The notes beneath the pieces were generated by a model that was not told the origin of the DNA, searched no databases, and worked only from the letters and a program-made list of their open reading frames with translations. A stretch of DNA of 64,000 nt from Pochonia chlamydosporia 170 (lineage: Eukaryota > Ascomycota > Sordariomycetes > Hypocreales > Clavicipitaceae), in NCBI RefSeq assembly GCF_001653235.2, contig NC_035793.1, forward strand, positions 3,844,001-3,908,000. Reading direction: 5' to 3'. Below, piece after piece: positions 23,951 through 36,768 of this stretch (its first letter is position 1; every line of letters starts with the position of its first letter). A program made the translations under genes and the position numbers.

Positions 23951-24800
23951 CTACTCCGACGCCGCTGATAATACCACGGCGCAGAATCTGGGATCACTGC
24001 CCTCCCTCTCCAAAAACTTGAGACCCCCCAAACTCAGCGCCTTTTCACTCAACATGTCCTCGTCGTCTTTGAGTTCCCCACGGCGAATGGGGCCTTTCCG
24101 CCGCCCATCTAGCTCCCACATGGCGCCGTCGCTGCCCTTGACGAAGCACACGTAGTGCAAATCTACGTTATCTTCGGCGTCGGGCACAGTCGAGTCTCCC
24201 TCTGAGGCGGCTTCTCTGTGTGCTCTTGCGATGTCATCTGTCTTTTCGAGGACTGCCGCTCGTTCTCGTGGGGGAAGGGGGATGGACTTCTTGAGGAGTT
24301 CGTCTAGGATGGATCCTTGTTCTAAGTATTGTTAGTAGCTGTAGATGGGATGGAATACGTAAATTAAGAGGAAAGCAATAAAAGGCTGAGAGGAAAGACA
24401 TTGGCTAGATAGGCTAGCACATACCAATCAAGTCCCTCGCAGAGCCATTCGAAACAGCATGCAGCAGACCCATCAACCCGCACGCATTTTTGATAGTCTG
24501 CTTCCACCATATGACGGGCTCTTGCTCCCCGGCGCTCTTGTACTCGTCGGCGGTGTTGTCCTCGGCCATGCGGTGGCTTTCGTAGACGGCGCTGACGGGA
24601 AAGACGAGAAGAAGGGCGAGGGCGGGACGGGGCGTGAAGGAGAGCATCTCGGGGTCGGTCAGGGAGAAGACGTCGTGGAGCTGGAGGGCGGACGAGACGC
24701 CGAGCTTGTGGATGAGTCGGGTCATTTCTTGGGGGTTTGCTTCGAGGGGGATGAAGGCGGGGGCGCCTTGGGCGGGGTCTGGGTTTGTGGTGTTGGACAT
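23951..24800 (-). CDS. YUH1: Ubiquitin C-terminal hydrolase, UCH-L3/Yuh1 family
   Basis: Two exons, 24425-24800 and 23951-24321, with a GTATGT donor and a CTAAC branch site before a TTAG acceptor, giving 248 residues. This is a cysteine protease that removes small adducts from the C-terminus of ubiquitin or related modifiers. The family N-terminus is clear (LEANPQEMTRLIHKLGVS). The catalytic set is complete: Gln101 and Cys107 in QTIKNACGLMGLLHAVSNG, His181 in LHYVCFVK and Asp197 in WELDGRRKGP. The crossover loop over the active site lies around residues 155-175 and is charged. Length is normal for the family (about 230-250). Confidence 0.95.
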
Positions 24801-24837
24801 GATGTGTGGTGATGTGCGTGTGAAGTTAAGTTGAAGT

Positions 24838-24863
24838 TGATGTTGGTGTTGGTGTTGGTGTTG
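24838..24863. repeat. TTGGTG hexamer repeat upstream of UCH gene
   Basis: A short tandem run of about four TTGGTG-like units lies 40-60 bases upstream of the ubiquitin hydrolase start, read on the plus strand. On the transcribed strand it is a CACCAA repeat within the likely 5' leader. Confidence 0.6.
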
Positions 24864-25135
24864 TCTGAGCTCAGTTGTAGATATTTTACATGACATGACA
24901 TCCATGTGTCAACGGCACATGGCGGGGTGTAGCTACTGTAGTGGCGGTGCGGCGGGGGGCAGATGACGTCGCAAGTGCCTGCAGCCTTAACTCCAGTCTG
25001 CCAAACATCAGACCAGACTACATGCATTTCGTTTCATATTGTTCACATCGACAACACCAGCCAACATCTACAACCAAATACCACAAATACGATGCAATAG
25101 TACCTCAAAACCATTCAATTGACCCTACCTTCAAT
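24864..25135. other. UCH promoter and DUF4419 3' region
   Basis: Left part is the promoter side of the UCH gene, right part the 3' flank of the DUF4419 gene. Both genes are on the minus strand. Nothing else is recognised. Confidence 0.4.
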
Positions 25136-26371
25136 TCACAACTTTTCAATCCTATCCAACAACATCCACCACCCACTCACCGGCCTCACCACCCCGATCG
25201 CTCCACCTCCGACCCTATCACCAACAACATCACCACCTCCATCACCACCACCAACGCCCTCAACTCCAACACTCCCAGCAACAACCGTCGTCTCCATCCT
25301 CTCCCCCCTCAAATCCACCACCGTAACACCAACCTCCGCAACCCCCCTCGTCACAGCCTTCCAATGCATCACCGGAAACCTCACCCCATCCAACACCAAC
25401 CTCCTCCTATCCACCCCTGACTCTCCCCGCGCATACAAAACCTCATCCTCATACCCGCGGTTCCTCTTCCCCTCCTGCGTCCAGAAGCAAAATGCCGTAA
25501 TCCAGCCTGACATGGTGCGCATGTCCATCGATCCATCATGCCCAGCCGCATGACGCACATTCATCCAAAAGTCCCTGACGTCCCTACTCTCTGGCTCGTC
25601 GAAGCTGAGAATCATCTTATCCAGAATCTTCTCCAGATACACACTCCACTCTTTGGCGTCGGTGCCATAGTCTGCGAAGCGAGGTATACGGTTGCGTATA
25701 TCGACCCAGTCGTCTCGTGAGCCTTGTAATGTGACGCTGGGGAAACCACAGCCGCAGAGCATGAGATACTCAAAGTACGACTTCATGGTGCTCATGAGCA
25801 TTATTGCAGCTACGGCTTCGTCTGTCTCCGTCGTGGTACTGAATTTAGGTAGCAGCCAGTCTACGAATTCGTCTCCATCTTTGACTTGTTTCTTCATGGC
25901 CTGCGTAAACTGCACGCTCAGCTTTCCAATGTCAACGTCCTCAAATTTCTGGGGTGTAACATCCACGCATATAGTCTTTTTGCCGTCATGGTCGACAAAC
26001 TTGTCTCGTAGTTCGTCAGACGCCCCATTGACGTAGAATGAAAACTGTGTTAATATCGCGAGCCACACATCGTCGGGGCGTAGAACCAAGTGTAGGTCTT
26101 GTTGAAACGCACGAATGATGCCGTCTACGAAGCCGTTGCCGTAGGGTACGATGGAACGCGGCGTTTCATCTAGGTAGGAGAAGGAGGTGCGGAGGACGGC
26201 TCGGTTCTCAGGACCGATGCGTTTGTTGGTTTGTACGCCGTAGTCTGTTACTTGGGCTTTGTCGACTGTCCATGCTGTGGAGGTTTGCTTGAGGAGTGCT
26301 GCGGAGGAATGGACCGCTTTGTCGGTGTTGAGGCCGACTTTTTCAGGGCGAGGTCTTACAATGGTGGGCAT
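25136..26371 (-). CDS. DUF4419 family protein
   Basis: Intronless 411-residue protein. The block RPDDVWLAILTQFSFYVN is the hallmark of DUF4419, a family common in fungi with no established biochemical role. The domain also shows the start region ENRAVLRTSF, FTQAMKKQV and the end block SGWITAFCFW, followed by LDGVRFPVM. The last 60 residues are Gly/Val-rich low complexity before a short end WWMLLDRIEKL. The start at 26371 gives MPTIVRPRPEKVG. The frame stays open upstream to 26524, so a longer N-terminus is possible. Family assignment is good; function is unknown. Confidence 0.85.
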   Translation of the reverse strand: MPTIVRPRPEKVGLNTDKAVHSSAALLKQTSTAWTVDKAQVTDYGVQTNKRIGPENRAVLRTSFSYLDETPRSIVPYGNGFVDGIIRAFQQDLHLVLRPDDVWLAILTQFSFYVNGASDELRDKFVDHDGKKTICVDVTPQKFEDVDIGKLSVQFTQAMKKQVKDGDEFVDWLLPKFSTTTETDEAVAAIMLMSTMKSYFEYLMLCGCGFPSVTLQGSRDDWVDIRNRIPRFADYGTDAKEWSVYLEKILDKMILSFDEPESRDVRDFWMNVRHAAGHDGSMDMRTMSGWITAFCFWTQEGKRNRGYEDEVLYARGESGVDRRRLVLDGVRFPVMHWKAVTRGVAEVGVTVVDLRGERMETTVVAGSVGVEGVGGGDGGGDVVGDRVGGGAIGVVRPVSGWWMLLDRIEKL

Positions 26372-26837
26372 TTTGGATACGATGCGATGTGGTAGATACT
26401 GCTTTGTAAACGAAGTAAATTGTGAGGTTGGAATAGTTCTTCTTATATGATCTGGCCGGGTGCGGCTGAGCAGGCATACCATCAACGCCAACTTGGACTG
26501 GCTCCGCCACCTGAGTGAGGACAAGACTCACAGCCAAGGCAGACACTGATGCTGTAAACGTCAACCAATAATGTTGTTTGAGAGACGTAGTGCCGAGTAC
26601 GAATCGAATAGGCATCAATTATAATGTGCATTCAAGGAAACCAACTACCGACATTGACTATTGTTACACGCCCACGAATATTACCCATATACTTTTGTCA
26701 ATCTCACACCAACGCTAGCAAGCCCTGTCAACCACAATACTGTCCTTACGCTGAGCAAACAACTGACTCCTGCTCTGAGACTTGGAAACAACGAAAAGCC
26801 TGGGAAATCACAGCCCTTTACACGCCAAACGACGACT
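26372..26837. other. Intergenic region, nothing recognised
   Basis: About 470 bases between the DUF4419 start and the 3' end of the PARP-type finger gene, both on the minus strand. It holds one promoter and one 3' region. Confidence 0.4.
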
Positions 26838-28135
26838 TCAAGCTTTACTTGAGCGGCTGGTGCGTCGACCCTTTGCCTTTGGAGCAGCCTTCTCCTCAGC
26901 CGATTCGTCAGCCGTAGCCTTGTGAGCTGACTTGCGACGAGCTTTCCCTGTTGCCTTGGCGTCGGAAGCTTTGGCAGCCTTTGGGGTGGCTTTGGACTTT
27001 TTGGCTGGTACGGAAACCTCTTCTTCTTCGTCTTCGCTCTCGTCTTTGACAGGTGCCTTTTTATATGCCGGTTTCGCAGGAGTAGCCTTAGCCTTGGTAG
27101 CCTTGGCCTTTTTGGCTGACACGGGGGCCTCTTCTTCATCTTCCTCGCTCTCGTCCTTGACAACGGCTTTCTTGCCACGAGCACTCTTTGCCGGAGTAGC
27201 TTTAGCCTTCTTAGCTGCCGCTGGTGCCTCATCGTCGTCCTCGCTCTCTTCCTTGACGGCTGCCTTTTTCCCACGGGCACCCTTTGCGGGAGTGGCTTTG
27301 TCTGCCTTTCCTGCCTTCGCAGTCTTGGACTTTTTCGCCTTGGGCTCATCCTCTTCGTCATCCTTCTTGCGACCACGCTTGGCAGACTTTTTGGCCGGTT
27401 TAGCATCCTCCTCGGAGTCCTATGCATCGTTAGCGGTTATCCATGATCATGTTGCCAGGAGTTCATAAGCGCCTACATCTTTGGCAGCCTGAAGAGCGGC
27501 CTTCTGCTTAGCGGTCAGGTGAATGCCCTTCTCCCCAGGCTTGTTTTTCTCAGGATCCTGCACAACACCAGTCAGCAAGTCTCTCACATCTGGGGGTAAC
27601 ATCTCAATAACATACGCCTTTGAAGTCCTCAGCATCAATGTGGCCCTGCAATACACATCGTCGAACCTTTTCCTTGATTTCCGGGTCGCTAACATTTGAC
27701 ATCAGTCATGTGCCCATACGCTGCTCCCTTCCATGAGTGAGCGAACAAACCTCAATTCATCGTATCCATCAATGGCATCAAAGTCATACTTGTCATCACC
27801 AAGATCACACGCCTCCTTCAGGTTGACCAGCTGCGCTCCCGAAACACAGCCCCTAAGCAAAACTATTAGTCATGGCCGAGAATGAACTTGACACTCGACC
27901 GCTTTTCCAATTAGAACAACGCACCAGTGCTTCCAGGCCCAGCTTCCATGGTCTTTGACTTCCACCCAGCTGCCAAATCGCATCTCTCCTTTAAGGATCT
28001 TGACTTGCTCCTTGGAACAGACGGAGTCTTTGCATCCTGCCCTGTTGTTGGGCGAAAGTTCTGCGAACGTATGAGTACATCTTCTTGCAAAGGGATTTGA
28101 ATATTGTGAACCATACCAATGCGGTATTGAGGCAT
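26838..28135 (-). CDS. PARP-type zinc-finger protein with Lys/Glu repeat tail
   Basis: Six exons: 28117-28135, 27925-28060, 27751-27852, 27616-27688, 27477-27557 and 26838-27419, giving 330 residues with all phases consistent. The N-terminus starts MPQYRIELSPNNRAGCKDSV, followed by a zinc finger of the PARP/DNA ligase III type: cysteines in GCKDSVC, then RFGSWVEV and the distal pair in WKHWGC. This finger recognises DNA breaks or nicks in known proteins. There is no PARP catalytic domain. The C-terminal 190 residues alternate basic (KKAKATPAK) and acidic (DESEDEEEE) modules in at least four imperfect repeats and should bind DNA or chromatin. A nuclear DNA-damage or chromatin role is inferred. 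Confidence 0.88.
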
Positions 28136-28988
28136 GTTGAGCGTGGATTGATGGTGGCGTCACTGGAACGTTTTGCGCGCCGCGTGTTGCTCGCGAAGTT
28201 GGGACTGGATTTTTGGCGACGCAGGCTGGGCAGATAATTTGGTTGCAGGGTCCGCCTGATAGGTAGTGCTTGACAGGCACCTTGGTTCAATGTCGCAGCA
28301 ATATGGCTTAAATTCAGTGAGATGAGGAAGAAATTTAATATGGCGCGATGGATTGAAAGGGATTTAATATCCAGCTTCGTGGAAAACTCTGTTGTGGGAT
28401 GAGATGAAAAGCGAGAGAATCAGGTTGTCTGGAAAGACAAATGTTGCACTGGACCAGACAGACCCCAGTCAGGCCAGAGCTGTTTGATCAGTCCAGTCGA
28501 TGGTGGTTGGGTCAACTGGTCCATGTCCCGTGCTGCCACAGGCAGGAGCTGCAGCCCGCACCTTCCTTCCGTCATCGTCGTCGCGTCAAACGACAGAACA
28601 GCAGCGTTGATAGTCGCGTGTCTGCTCAGTCTTCAGTTGCAAACTACATGTTTACCTTGCAATCGACGTCTTGCACAGGCTGAAGGGCCTCGATTCACTT
28701 CTGTGCACATGTTCAAAACGACTATCTTCGGCGCCAACCCATGTGAACTTAAACCTAGTCGTTGTACTCCGTACAGGCGATCCCAAACCGGCTGTCGCCG
28801 AGAACTACAAACCATAAACACCTATCAACTTCACCAGTTATAACAAAAACATCCGCACCACCATTTAATCCCAGTAATTTGCCATTCCTAACATTTTATG
28901 CTCTCATCAAAACCCAATACAGTTGCATTAGCTTTTCCATACTCAAACGCCATCTATGCCGAACAAATGACCTGAAACACTCCATACA
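28136..28988. other. Intergenic region, nothing recognised
   Basis: About 850 bases with the promoter of the PARP-type finger gene on the left and the 3' flank of the MEC1-like gene on the right. Short frames overlap on both strands with no supporting motif. Confidence 0.4.
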
Positions 28989-31900
28989 TTACAGAAATGG
29001 ACACCATCCAATGTACATGGCTGTCAGATTCCTTGGATCAACAGCCTGCTTAATGAGCTCTTCCACTTGACCTTCCACGCTCAACGGGATACTCTCGTTT
29101 GGCAACAGTCCCCTTACTTTCCGCTTGATACTGTCCACCACGCTCTGTGGTTGCAGCCTGACGCCAGTGTCGCCTCTCCTCGATGACTTCTTTTCCTTTT
29201 GGAGGTCCAGAGTAGGATCATAAATAAACGCTTCCAAAATTGTCATCAACGTTTCTTCCTGCTGTCGTAAGATGCTTAGAGTGAGCTCGGACGATTTTCT
29301 GAATGGTCCCTCGTATCCGTATATGCCCATTGCTGACACCATATTGTGCGTCAGCCGAAACGGGACTCGTTCCGGTTTGGCAAATGTCATGCCCTTATCG
29401 AACAGACAGTTAAAATCGACGTGGAAGATGCCGCCATTGCCTTCTTCCAAGTTGACATTTTCACCGTGCCGGTCACCCAACCCTAAAATGGTGCCTACCA
29501 TGGACATGACGGCACAGGATCTCGTGTATTTGAGTCGAGCGGCAAACCATGCCGACGGGCTTGGGAATTGCTGAATAAACCACAGCGGAAGAAGGGGCGG
29601 GAATCGTCCCAAAACGTCATCTGTGAAGATTCGGATTTTGTTGTCGGACGTCGACGCCTCCTCCATCAACTGCCTCAGTGCCACGTAGTCGGGATGAATC
29701 TTTTGCGACGCGTAAAGGTTTAAGAGAATATCTCTCATCGTTTTAATACCGGGAACCCACTCAATAATACCACACTCCTCGTTCAAGGGAACAACAGCGT
29801 ACGTTCGAATATACAATTGCCGCCTGCTCGATTCAGCATCTCGCTTCAAGGAACGATTGATGATGCCATTGAACTCCATCAGCCGCTGGTCCGTTCGGAG
29901 GTCATCTTTGGGTTTAATGAGCAGCATGTAACTCTTGCCGTCAGACCCCCGGGCAGTCAGCCGTCTGGGTTTAGCAAGCGAGCTCAGAACGAGAACATCG
30001 TCTAGGAAGCAGTCGATCGTAACGACATCCCGAGAAAAGGCCTTGTGTTTCTTCACGTGTTCTGATACAGCAGGCAGTGTAGCTATGAGTGAGCTTTCTA
30101 CTGGCACCACCAAGGGGCAGGGTGTGCATTTGTGCTGGAAGCGTAAGTCCCGTGAAAGACTGGCCTTGACCGTTTTGTTTCCTTGAAACTCGCCGTTTTG
30201 ACAGGCCAACAATAATTGCTCCGCCAATTTCTCACCAGTTCTGATCAGGTATTTCACATCATAAGATGTTCCATCTACCTTCTTTTGAATGCCTCTTAGG
30301 GCTTGCAAAATTTGTCCGCCTCGTACCTTCCTCTCGGAAGCTTGTTTTGTCGTCATGATGCCAATCAGGCTCCACAGAGCCTGCCTTGGGTGCGCCTCGA
30401 CAACTTTGGTTACAATGTGAGTGAGACGCTCGAAAACTGCTGCATTGGGGTGAGCAATTCGAGCCACAATCTGTGGTAAAGCTGTGTAAAAGATGTACGC
30501 CGGCAGACGATAAATATACTTGTCTAGGAAGGAGTGTAGCAGGTTGAGTTGTTCAACTCGGCGTTTATGCAGTTCACGGGAGACTGACATCTTGCCCTCA
30601 GGAGCCTTGTCAACCTGTGCTCCAAGGTCCAACCATAGAGTCAAAATTCTCGGAAGCGTCTGGTACAAATATTTTGTCCCAGAGTTGAGAGACCGCACAT
30701 AATTTTCAATGACGAGCCTGGAAATTTCACCAGTAACATAATTGTCACTCTGATCCTCAACCTTGAGAGACTGTTCGGCTTCGAGAATCTTCTTGTAGTG
30801 CCTCCCAAGATAATAGTGTCCCTTCTCCCAAGTGGAAAATGTCTTTGGTGGTTGTTGATACCTTTCTCGCAACGCAACGGCATGAGATTGGCCGGCGGCA
30901 TCCAGCCATTTGGCAAGAAGTAATTGTGCTCGAGCTGTTAATAACTTTTGTTGAGCGTTAAGTTTTGATGCTCCGGCAGTCGAGGTACTCGTCGAGGGCC
31001 CAGTTTGGGTCATAAATTTGTTTCGTTCAATTGCACCTTGAAGCATTTGTATAGCTTTCCGATGGTGATTGTCTCGCCACAACAGCTTGGCATTCTCAAT
31101 CGTGGCCGAGTCATCGCCCAGTCGAGACGCATGTAGCACAGCATTGAACGATTGATGCAGAGAGTTAGTTTTTCGAGCCAGTCTTGCACTCGATAACCAG
31201 AGACCCGAGATGTCCAGGTCTGCAAAAGTCGGTCTGTGGAAATCCGTGTAAGTAAAATCCGTCAAGCACACGTTCTTGATCATACCTTGAAAGCTCCATG
31301 GCGGCGCGCCTAATACCCAAGAGGTATTGCTTGTCACCGAAACGTCCTCCCATAATTTCCAGTCGGCCGTCCAGCAGGGCCAGAGTTCTCCGCCGCTCAT
31401 TGTCATTGCCTGGTTTGGTCTTAAGGATGACGTCCAAATCTGTAAGTACATGGCACTTCAGCAAAATCTCATGTGCAGAGTTCAATGAAGCAGTGGCTGA
31501 TGTAGTCATCGATGAGGCTATCTTATCTTGCATGCTCTGTATAGCCTTGTCGAACATATCAGAGCCGTAGTGGCGGTATAATAAGTCAAACAAGCCTGCG
31601 AGAGACATGTTGAAGTCCTGAGCTACATCCCCCTGGAAGCGTCCAGTAAACTTGGCAAGGCTTTCCCATCGACCCGTTACCCATGCGGCTTCCACAGCGA
31701 ATGGGAGGATTTTGTTATTGGCTGATGGATCAGTATGAATGCCCTCAATATGGTTTAGAAGCACGTCTAATAGATAGTTAGCAATATACGCTGATAGACC
31801 AACGGTTGAGAGGGACAGACCATGTTGCCCAGCTTGCTTCAGACAGTTCAGGAGGTCTGCCTGAACGTCTGTGTTTTGGGGGTTCTCAGCGAGCTGCATC

Positions 31901-34900
31901 TCGTACCATGTCTGGGCGGATGACCATCGCCCGGCCTTTTTGTGGCTCAGAATTTGTTGATTTATATCGAGTGCATGAAGCTGTGAGGAGATGCCTTCCA
32001 GACCATCAGGTTCGTCGATATTTGCATAAATATCTTGAAGCTTTTCTAACAATCTGCTCCGATCTCCCGGTTCTCGTTTCTGCTGCTCCATTTTCTGTGC
32101 GTGTTGTTCGAGATGAAATAGGGCACGAGAATATTCGTTGCAGTCAGTGGCTCGCTGCGAGATCAACTCTGGAGGAATTTGATCAAGCACACCCTGTATT
32201 CGTGCTACGCTCTCTTTGCCTTCTGGAGTAAGTCTACCTGTTGCTCTCTTCTGTTGAACCCATCTCATGGCGTAATCGAGGCAACGGAACACAGCCTTCG
32301 CCGAAAGTTAGCTCACCGACGAAAGGTTGATATCCAGCTCACTTACATGACAAAATCGCTTCATCTCCTCGCGTTCAAGGTATGATGCATCATCCGCTGG
32401 CTGATGTCTCAAAACGCCTAAAAGCTCATTTACTATTCGGTCTTTTTCATCCTCAGTGCTTCGTGAGCCGAGTAAAACATGCAGTACAAGATAGGGCAGG
32501 AGAAATTCTGCAGTTGACAGATCTTTGACGCGGATGACGCGCATTATAGGCTCAAAAAGCAAGTCAGCATGAGGATGCTGTCCTTTTCTCAACATGTCGA
32601 TAACAAATGATCGAAGCCAGTTGCCATATGGTTTGCCCGGATGGAAGATCGGATACTCAACAGTCACTGGAGGCATGGGGGCAACCATGTACCTAGAGGT
32701 CAGGAAAGGTGCGATGACTTCGCGAGCGTGATCCGGTATAGCAATCCATTTCCTGTAAATATCGCCACCCCCCATCATACCAGTTTCGTTCATGGCGCAC
32801 GCTGCCTTAATATCACATTTGTCGAGAAGCTCCTGCATGGCATAGGAAAGAAAGCCTTGGAGTTTGGTATCGGTTGCCGACAAAAATGATGGTACCAGAA
32901 CCTCTTCCAACAGGAACAAGCCGAAGTCTGTGAGTTCTTCTGCGGCTTCAAAATTGTTCAGCACGACAATAGATCGCTGCTCCCTCACTGTTTCAATCTG
33001 ATTGGAGTCCAAGCACCCAATAAGTCCAATACACTGAACGCACAGCCGGGTGATTTCTGCTTGTACTCCGTTGTACTTGCATGCGCAGTCGAGAAGTGAT
33101 CGCAGCACCGTAGTGATAGCATTATCCGGCCGTTGACTCACAGCCGACGTGTACAAGGCATTCTGATTATCCCTTAGGTACGGCGCAAGTTCTGCCAAGG
33201 CTTGATGAACAACGCCCGCGTTGTCATGGCTAACTCTCTGGGCAAAGACATCCAACGCTTCTTCCATGGAAAGAGCGGGACGCATTGCCTTCAGATTCTT
33301 CTCAACCACTTCGAGGCCCTTGCAGGCCGACAGAGAAGGGAGTTTGCTGATGTGTATCTCTACCATGGCGCCATGCTTATCCAATAAGGACACAAGCATA
33401 TTTTTGCCAATAGTTGCGGTCGTCGCGTCCAGCGTCGTCCAATAGCGACTAACGATGAAGAAGGTAGTCTCGAGCAATGCTTCGACGTCTTCTTCCTCCA
33501 AATGAGTGAGCATCGCCGCCCAACAAGAAAAACTTGACTCTCTTAAAGACTCTTGAGAAATAGCTGCGAGAAGACAGGCTGATATCTGACGGATACGTTA
33601 GAAAAGGCAATACCAAACTTGAGGGTAAACGTACCTGGGGCCTAGCGATCCGGGCATGATGCTTGCAAACCTTGATCATCTCTTCCAAAGTTCCAATGCT
33701 CGTTCTTTGTTCCATAACAGGCGGTTGCAAAGAGATGGAATCATTTATGACATCGGTTAGACGAGCCATGAGGCCCAATATATGTGACTGCAGAAAGCGA
33801 CCAATTACGTACCCTTTCTTGCTCTTGGGGTCCTTGCTTGCTGTCAAGATAGTGGTTGCCATTAATTGAAGCGCGTCGTGAACCTGCCAGCTATCAGTAT
33901 TATGATTCGGAAATGTTGATGATATCAATTTGCAGCTTACAAGAGATCGCTTGGTCTTGTCTGCAGTTGCGGCTGTTTTGAGTAGCTCCAACGCAATAAG
34001 AACGGGCTCCGATTGAAACAGGTCAAGCAAAGAGAGAGAGTGGAAATGGGGATGTATTTCGTTCAAGCGAGATTTAGTGAACTCATCAATGTCGCCAGAG
34101 TCTTGAACCAACAAAAGTGCCAATGTTGCGGCGAGATTCGATCCGTCCATCAGTGGCATCCAGACCTCCTTTTCCTGGCGAGCTTCTGCAATCTTCTGAA
34201 TGACATCCTGGCGCCTGTCTAATACCAACCACGGCAAGGCATGTGTCTGTATTAACAAGAGGAGTTCATTGACAGATATTTGTAGTAGTTCTGCAACTGC
34301 GCGACTTCGTTGAGGTCGCTGAATCATGTCTTTTGTCGTCATGTACGCGAGACTCTTCCAGAATGGCTCAAGAAGGCGTCTTGGAGTTGTGCTACGAGCG
34401 TCCGCTAGGTTCAGAAGTTCGTTGAAGGTGAAAGCAGACACGATGTTGTTGCTACTTCCAAGGTAGTCGACGAGCTTGATCAAGACCAAGTTCAACTCAT
34501 CCTCTGATACAACGCGACCAACTTGACCCCACGCCAGAATTCGGGTTTCCACTAAGTGTGCTGCATCTTGGTCAGATGTTGATTTGAGAAGAGCAATCGT
34601 GTTTTTGCGATTCCTTGCGATTAAGTCATCCCCGACACCGCTAACAGGGTTCGTCGGCATGAATGCACGAAGTGTCCTCCCTGCGGCAATACGCAGTTCC
34701 CTGACAGAGCTATTCAAAGACTGTAAACACCATTGGCCAGGTCCTGAAGCCTCGATGCTCAAAAAGTCTGCGTCATCACAATGACACACCAGTCTTCGCA
34801 GCGCGATCATTGCCGCAACACGGGGCTGCCTCGACTCTAAAAAAGAGGATCTTTGAATGAGCTTTGAAAATATGGATCGGGAGGCGGCCTTGGTACTTTG

Positions 34901-36768
34901 AAACTCTACGGAGAGCTTTGGCTTGCGACCTTGGTCACACACTGGACACTGGCTTTCTGTTGCTGTTTTGGCTACGGCTGCATCTAAGCCGTCACATACG
35001 CAGGATATTCTGGAAAGAAGATCCAAAGCGAGAGATTTACTGCTGCTAGGGATTTTGTCGAATCTCTCTCTGCACAGAGTCAGCTGCGAAATAACAACGA
35101 TTATGCGAAGATTGCACTTACAAAAATAGTGCTTCAGGCATCAGCTCGGCCTCATCGCCTGTCCAAGCCACGTCAAGTGTCTCATATATGGCTCGGAAAA
35201 GGCTCGATATTGGATTAGAATCTGAGGAAACAACTTTCCTCTTTTTGGTGACCGACTTTGACTGAGAACTTTGGCCGTAGTTGAGATTCAGACTCTCCAC
35301 AACTTTTTGGACTTCCTCATCCCGAAAATGCGATGGGCTCGTATCCTCATCGAAAGTCTGCTGTGGTGCTGCATATACAATCTGTCGTAGCAAACGCGTG
35401 CATCGCTTCAATTTGTCAGCGCTATTAAAAGTAATTAGATAGGTAGAATTCTGCTCACCCAAATATCGGTATCCTCCCCAATGGAAGCATGTTGTGATGA
35501 GAGTAGAGTCAACTCCTGGACCAACTTTGACGCTGCCATACGTCCTATTGAGTATGATTCCAGTGTAGCCTTGGATATCGCCAAAAGTGCCTGGCAGTAT
35601 AACTGTCGGGCTTTGTCCCCTGATTCGCCTGCCTGAATAAGTGCCTCTGGAGAGGACACCATCTCACTACATAGCAAAACTAAAAGGGCATGCGATTTAT
35701 CTCTAAATGTCGCTGTCATTTCACTTCCAACTTGCAGTCCATGAGACACATGTAGCACCGTCTCTATGAGAGGAATAGGAGAGCTCGAATCAGCAAGGTC
35801 CCATCGCTTTTGTGCGTTGCGTAGATCAAGCCAAGTGTCCAAGAGCCATGGAGCAGTTTGCGACAATGAAGCCAGGGAGGAGAAGGCCGAGTCTTGTACG
35901 ATGAAGGGATATGCAAGTATCTTTGCGAGGCTCGTTATCTGTCGAATTGCCTGGGACGACGATGAGATCCGATATGTAGACCAAGCGCTGATAGACCTTT
36001 TCTGTAGTATCTGATGGAGTGCGAATTGAGACGGGAGATGAATAGAACCAAAGCTATTTGGTTCAGAAGGGTCCAATGACGTGTTTTGTAGCTGGTCAGT
36101 CGCACCTGGAATCAATTAGTGTTCGTTTCTTCCGTCCTGCAGGCAGATGCAGACCTACCAGAGACGCAGGATCGCAAATAGAGAACCAATGCTGGACCAA
36201 GAGACCACAGTTCGTCAGTTCGCGATATCACTAGGAGCAAATATTGCAAAAAGCCCTCGAGAGAACCTTCTAACTCCTCGAAAATGGCATGCCCAAGGAA
36301 CCTCAGCAGATGTGGCAGAAGCCATACCCACAGAGGCTCGGTGCCTCTGTGGAGCAGAGTGTTTGAAGCATTGGTATACGCAAGCACAGAAGGAGTCTCT
36401 TTAATTGTAAATCGCAGGAAGTTTATTGCTTTCAGAGCTTCGTTATGGGTGTGCGATCGGTTCGCAAATGGATCGTCCAGTTTAATCCCTTCCAAAGCCA
36501 CACGACAGTACACATAGATGAGCATGTGATTGTGTTCAACTCGATCTTCATGGGTCTTGAGAAGATCCGGGTGGTCTTTCACCTTTTGTATTGTGGCAAA
36601 GAGTCCCTTGAGTTCATTGCCATCGTCCGATCGTGAGGATTTCGTGGAGGTGGATATGTTCTCAACAAGCTGCGCGGCCAATGTGGACGGGGGCGGACCA
36701 TCTCCCGCGGCGGCAACGCCGCCATGGTGACCTAGCGTTGCTGTATTCCCACGGGAGTTTTGTGCCAT
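28989..36768 (-). CDS. MEC1: ATR/Mec1-family checkpoint kinase (UVSB/MUS-9 type)
   Basis: Seven coding exons: 36159-36768, 35459-36105, 35122-35405, 33635-35069 (with a 57-base stop-free intron at 33884-33940), 32347-33585, 31286-32295 and 28989-31233, about 2470 residues. This is the PIKK that senses RPA-coated single-stranded DNA and starts the S-phase and damage checkpoint. N-terminal HEAT-type helices lead to a FAT domain (AVFRCLDYAMRW, LSSARLARKTNSLHQSFN). The kinase domain has GLGDRHGEN, HVDFNCLFDKG and PFRLTHNMV. The last residues LTAMYIGWCPFL form the FATC. The DFN-CLF block and the N-M-V segment point to ATR/Mec1 rather than Tel1 or TOR. Three introns use AAG acceptors or a late AG after a CTGAC branch site, so the 35.1-35.5 kb boundaries are less certain. 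Confidence 0.93.

Noticed and set aside
26372..26524. Longer N-terminus for the DUF4419 protein
   Set aside because: Frame is open, but the added residues are basic and unlike the family; the downstream ATG is preferred, without proof.
35100..35130. Frameshift in the MEC1-like gene at an A5 run
   Set aside because: Using the acceptor after GCTGACTCTGTGCAG instead of the earlier CGCAG restores the frame, so no base error is needed.
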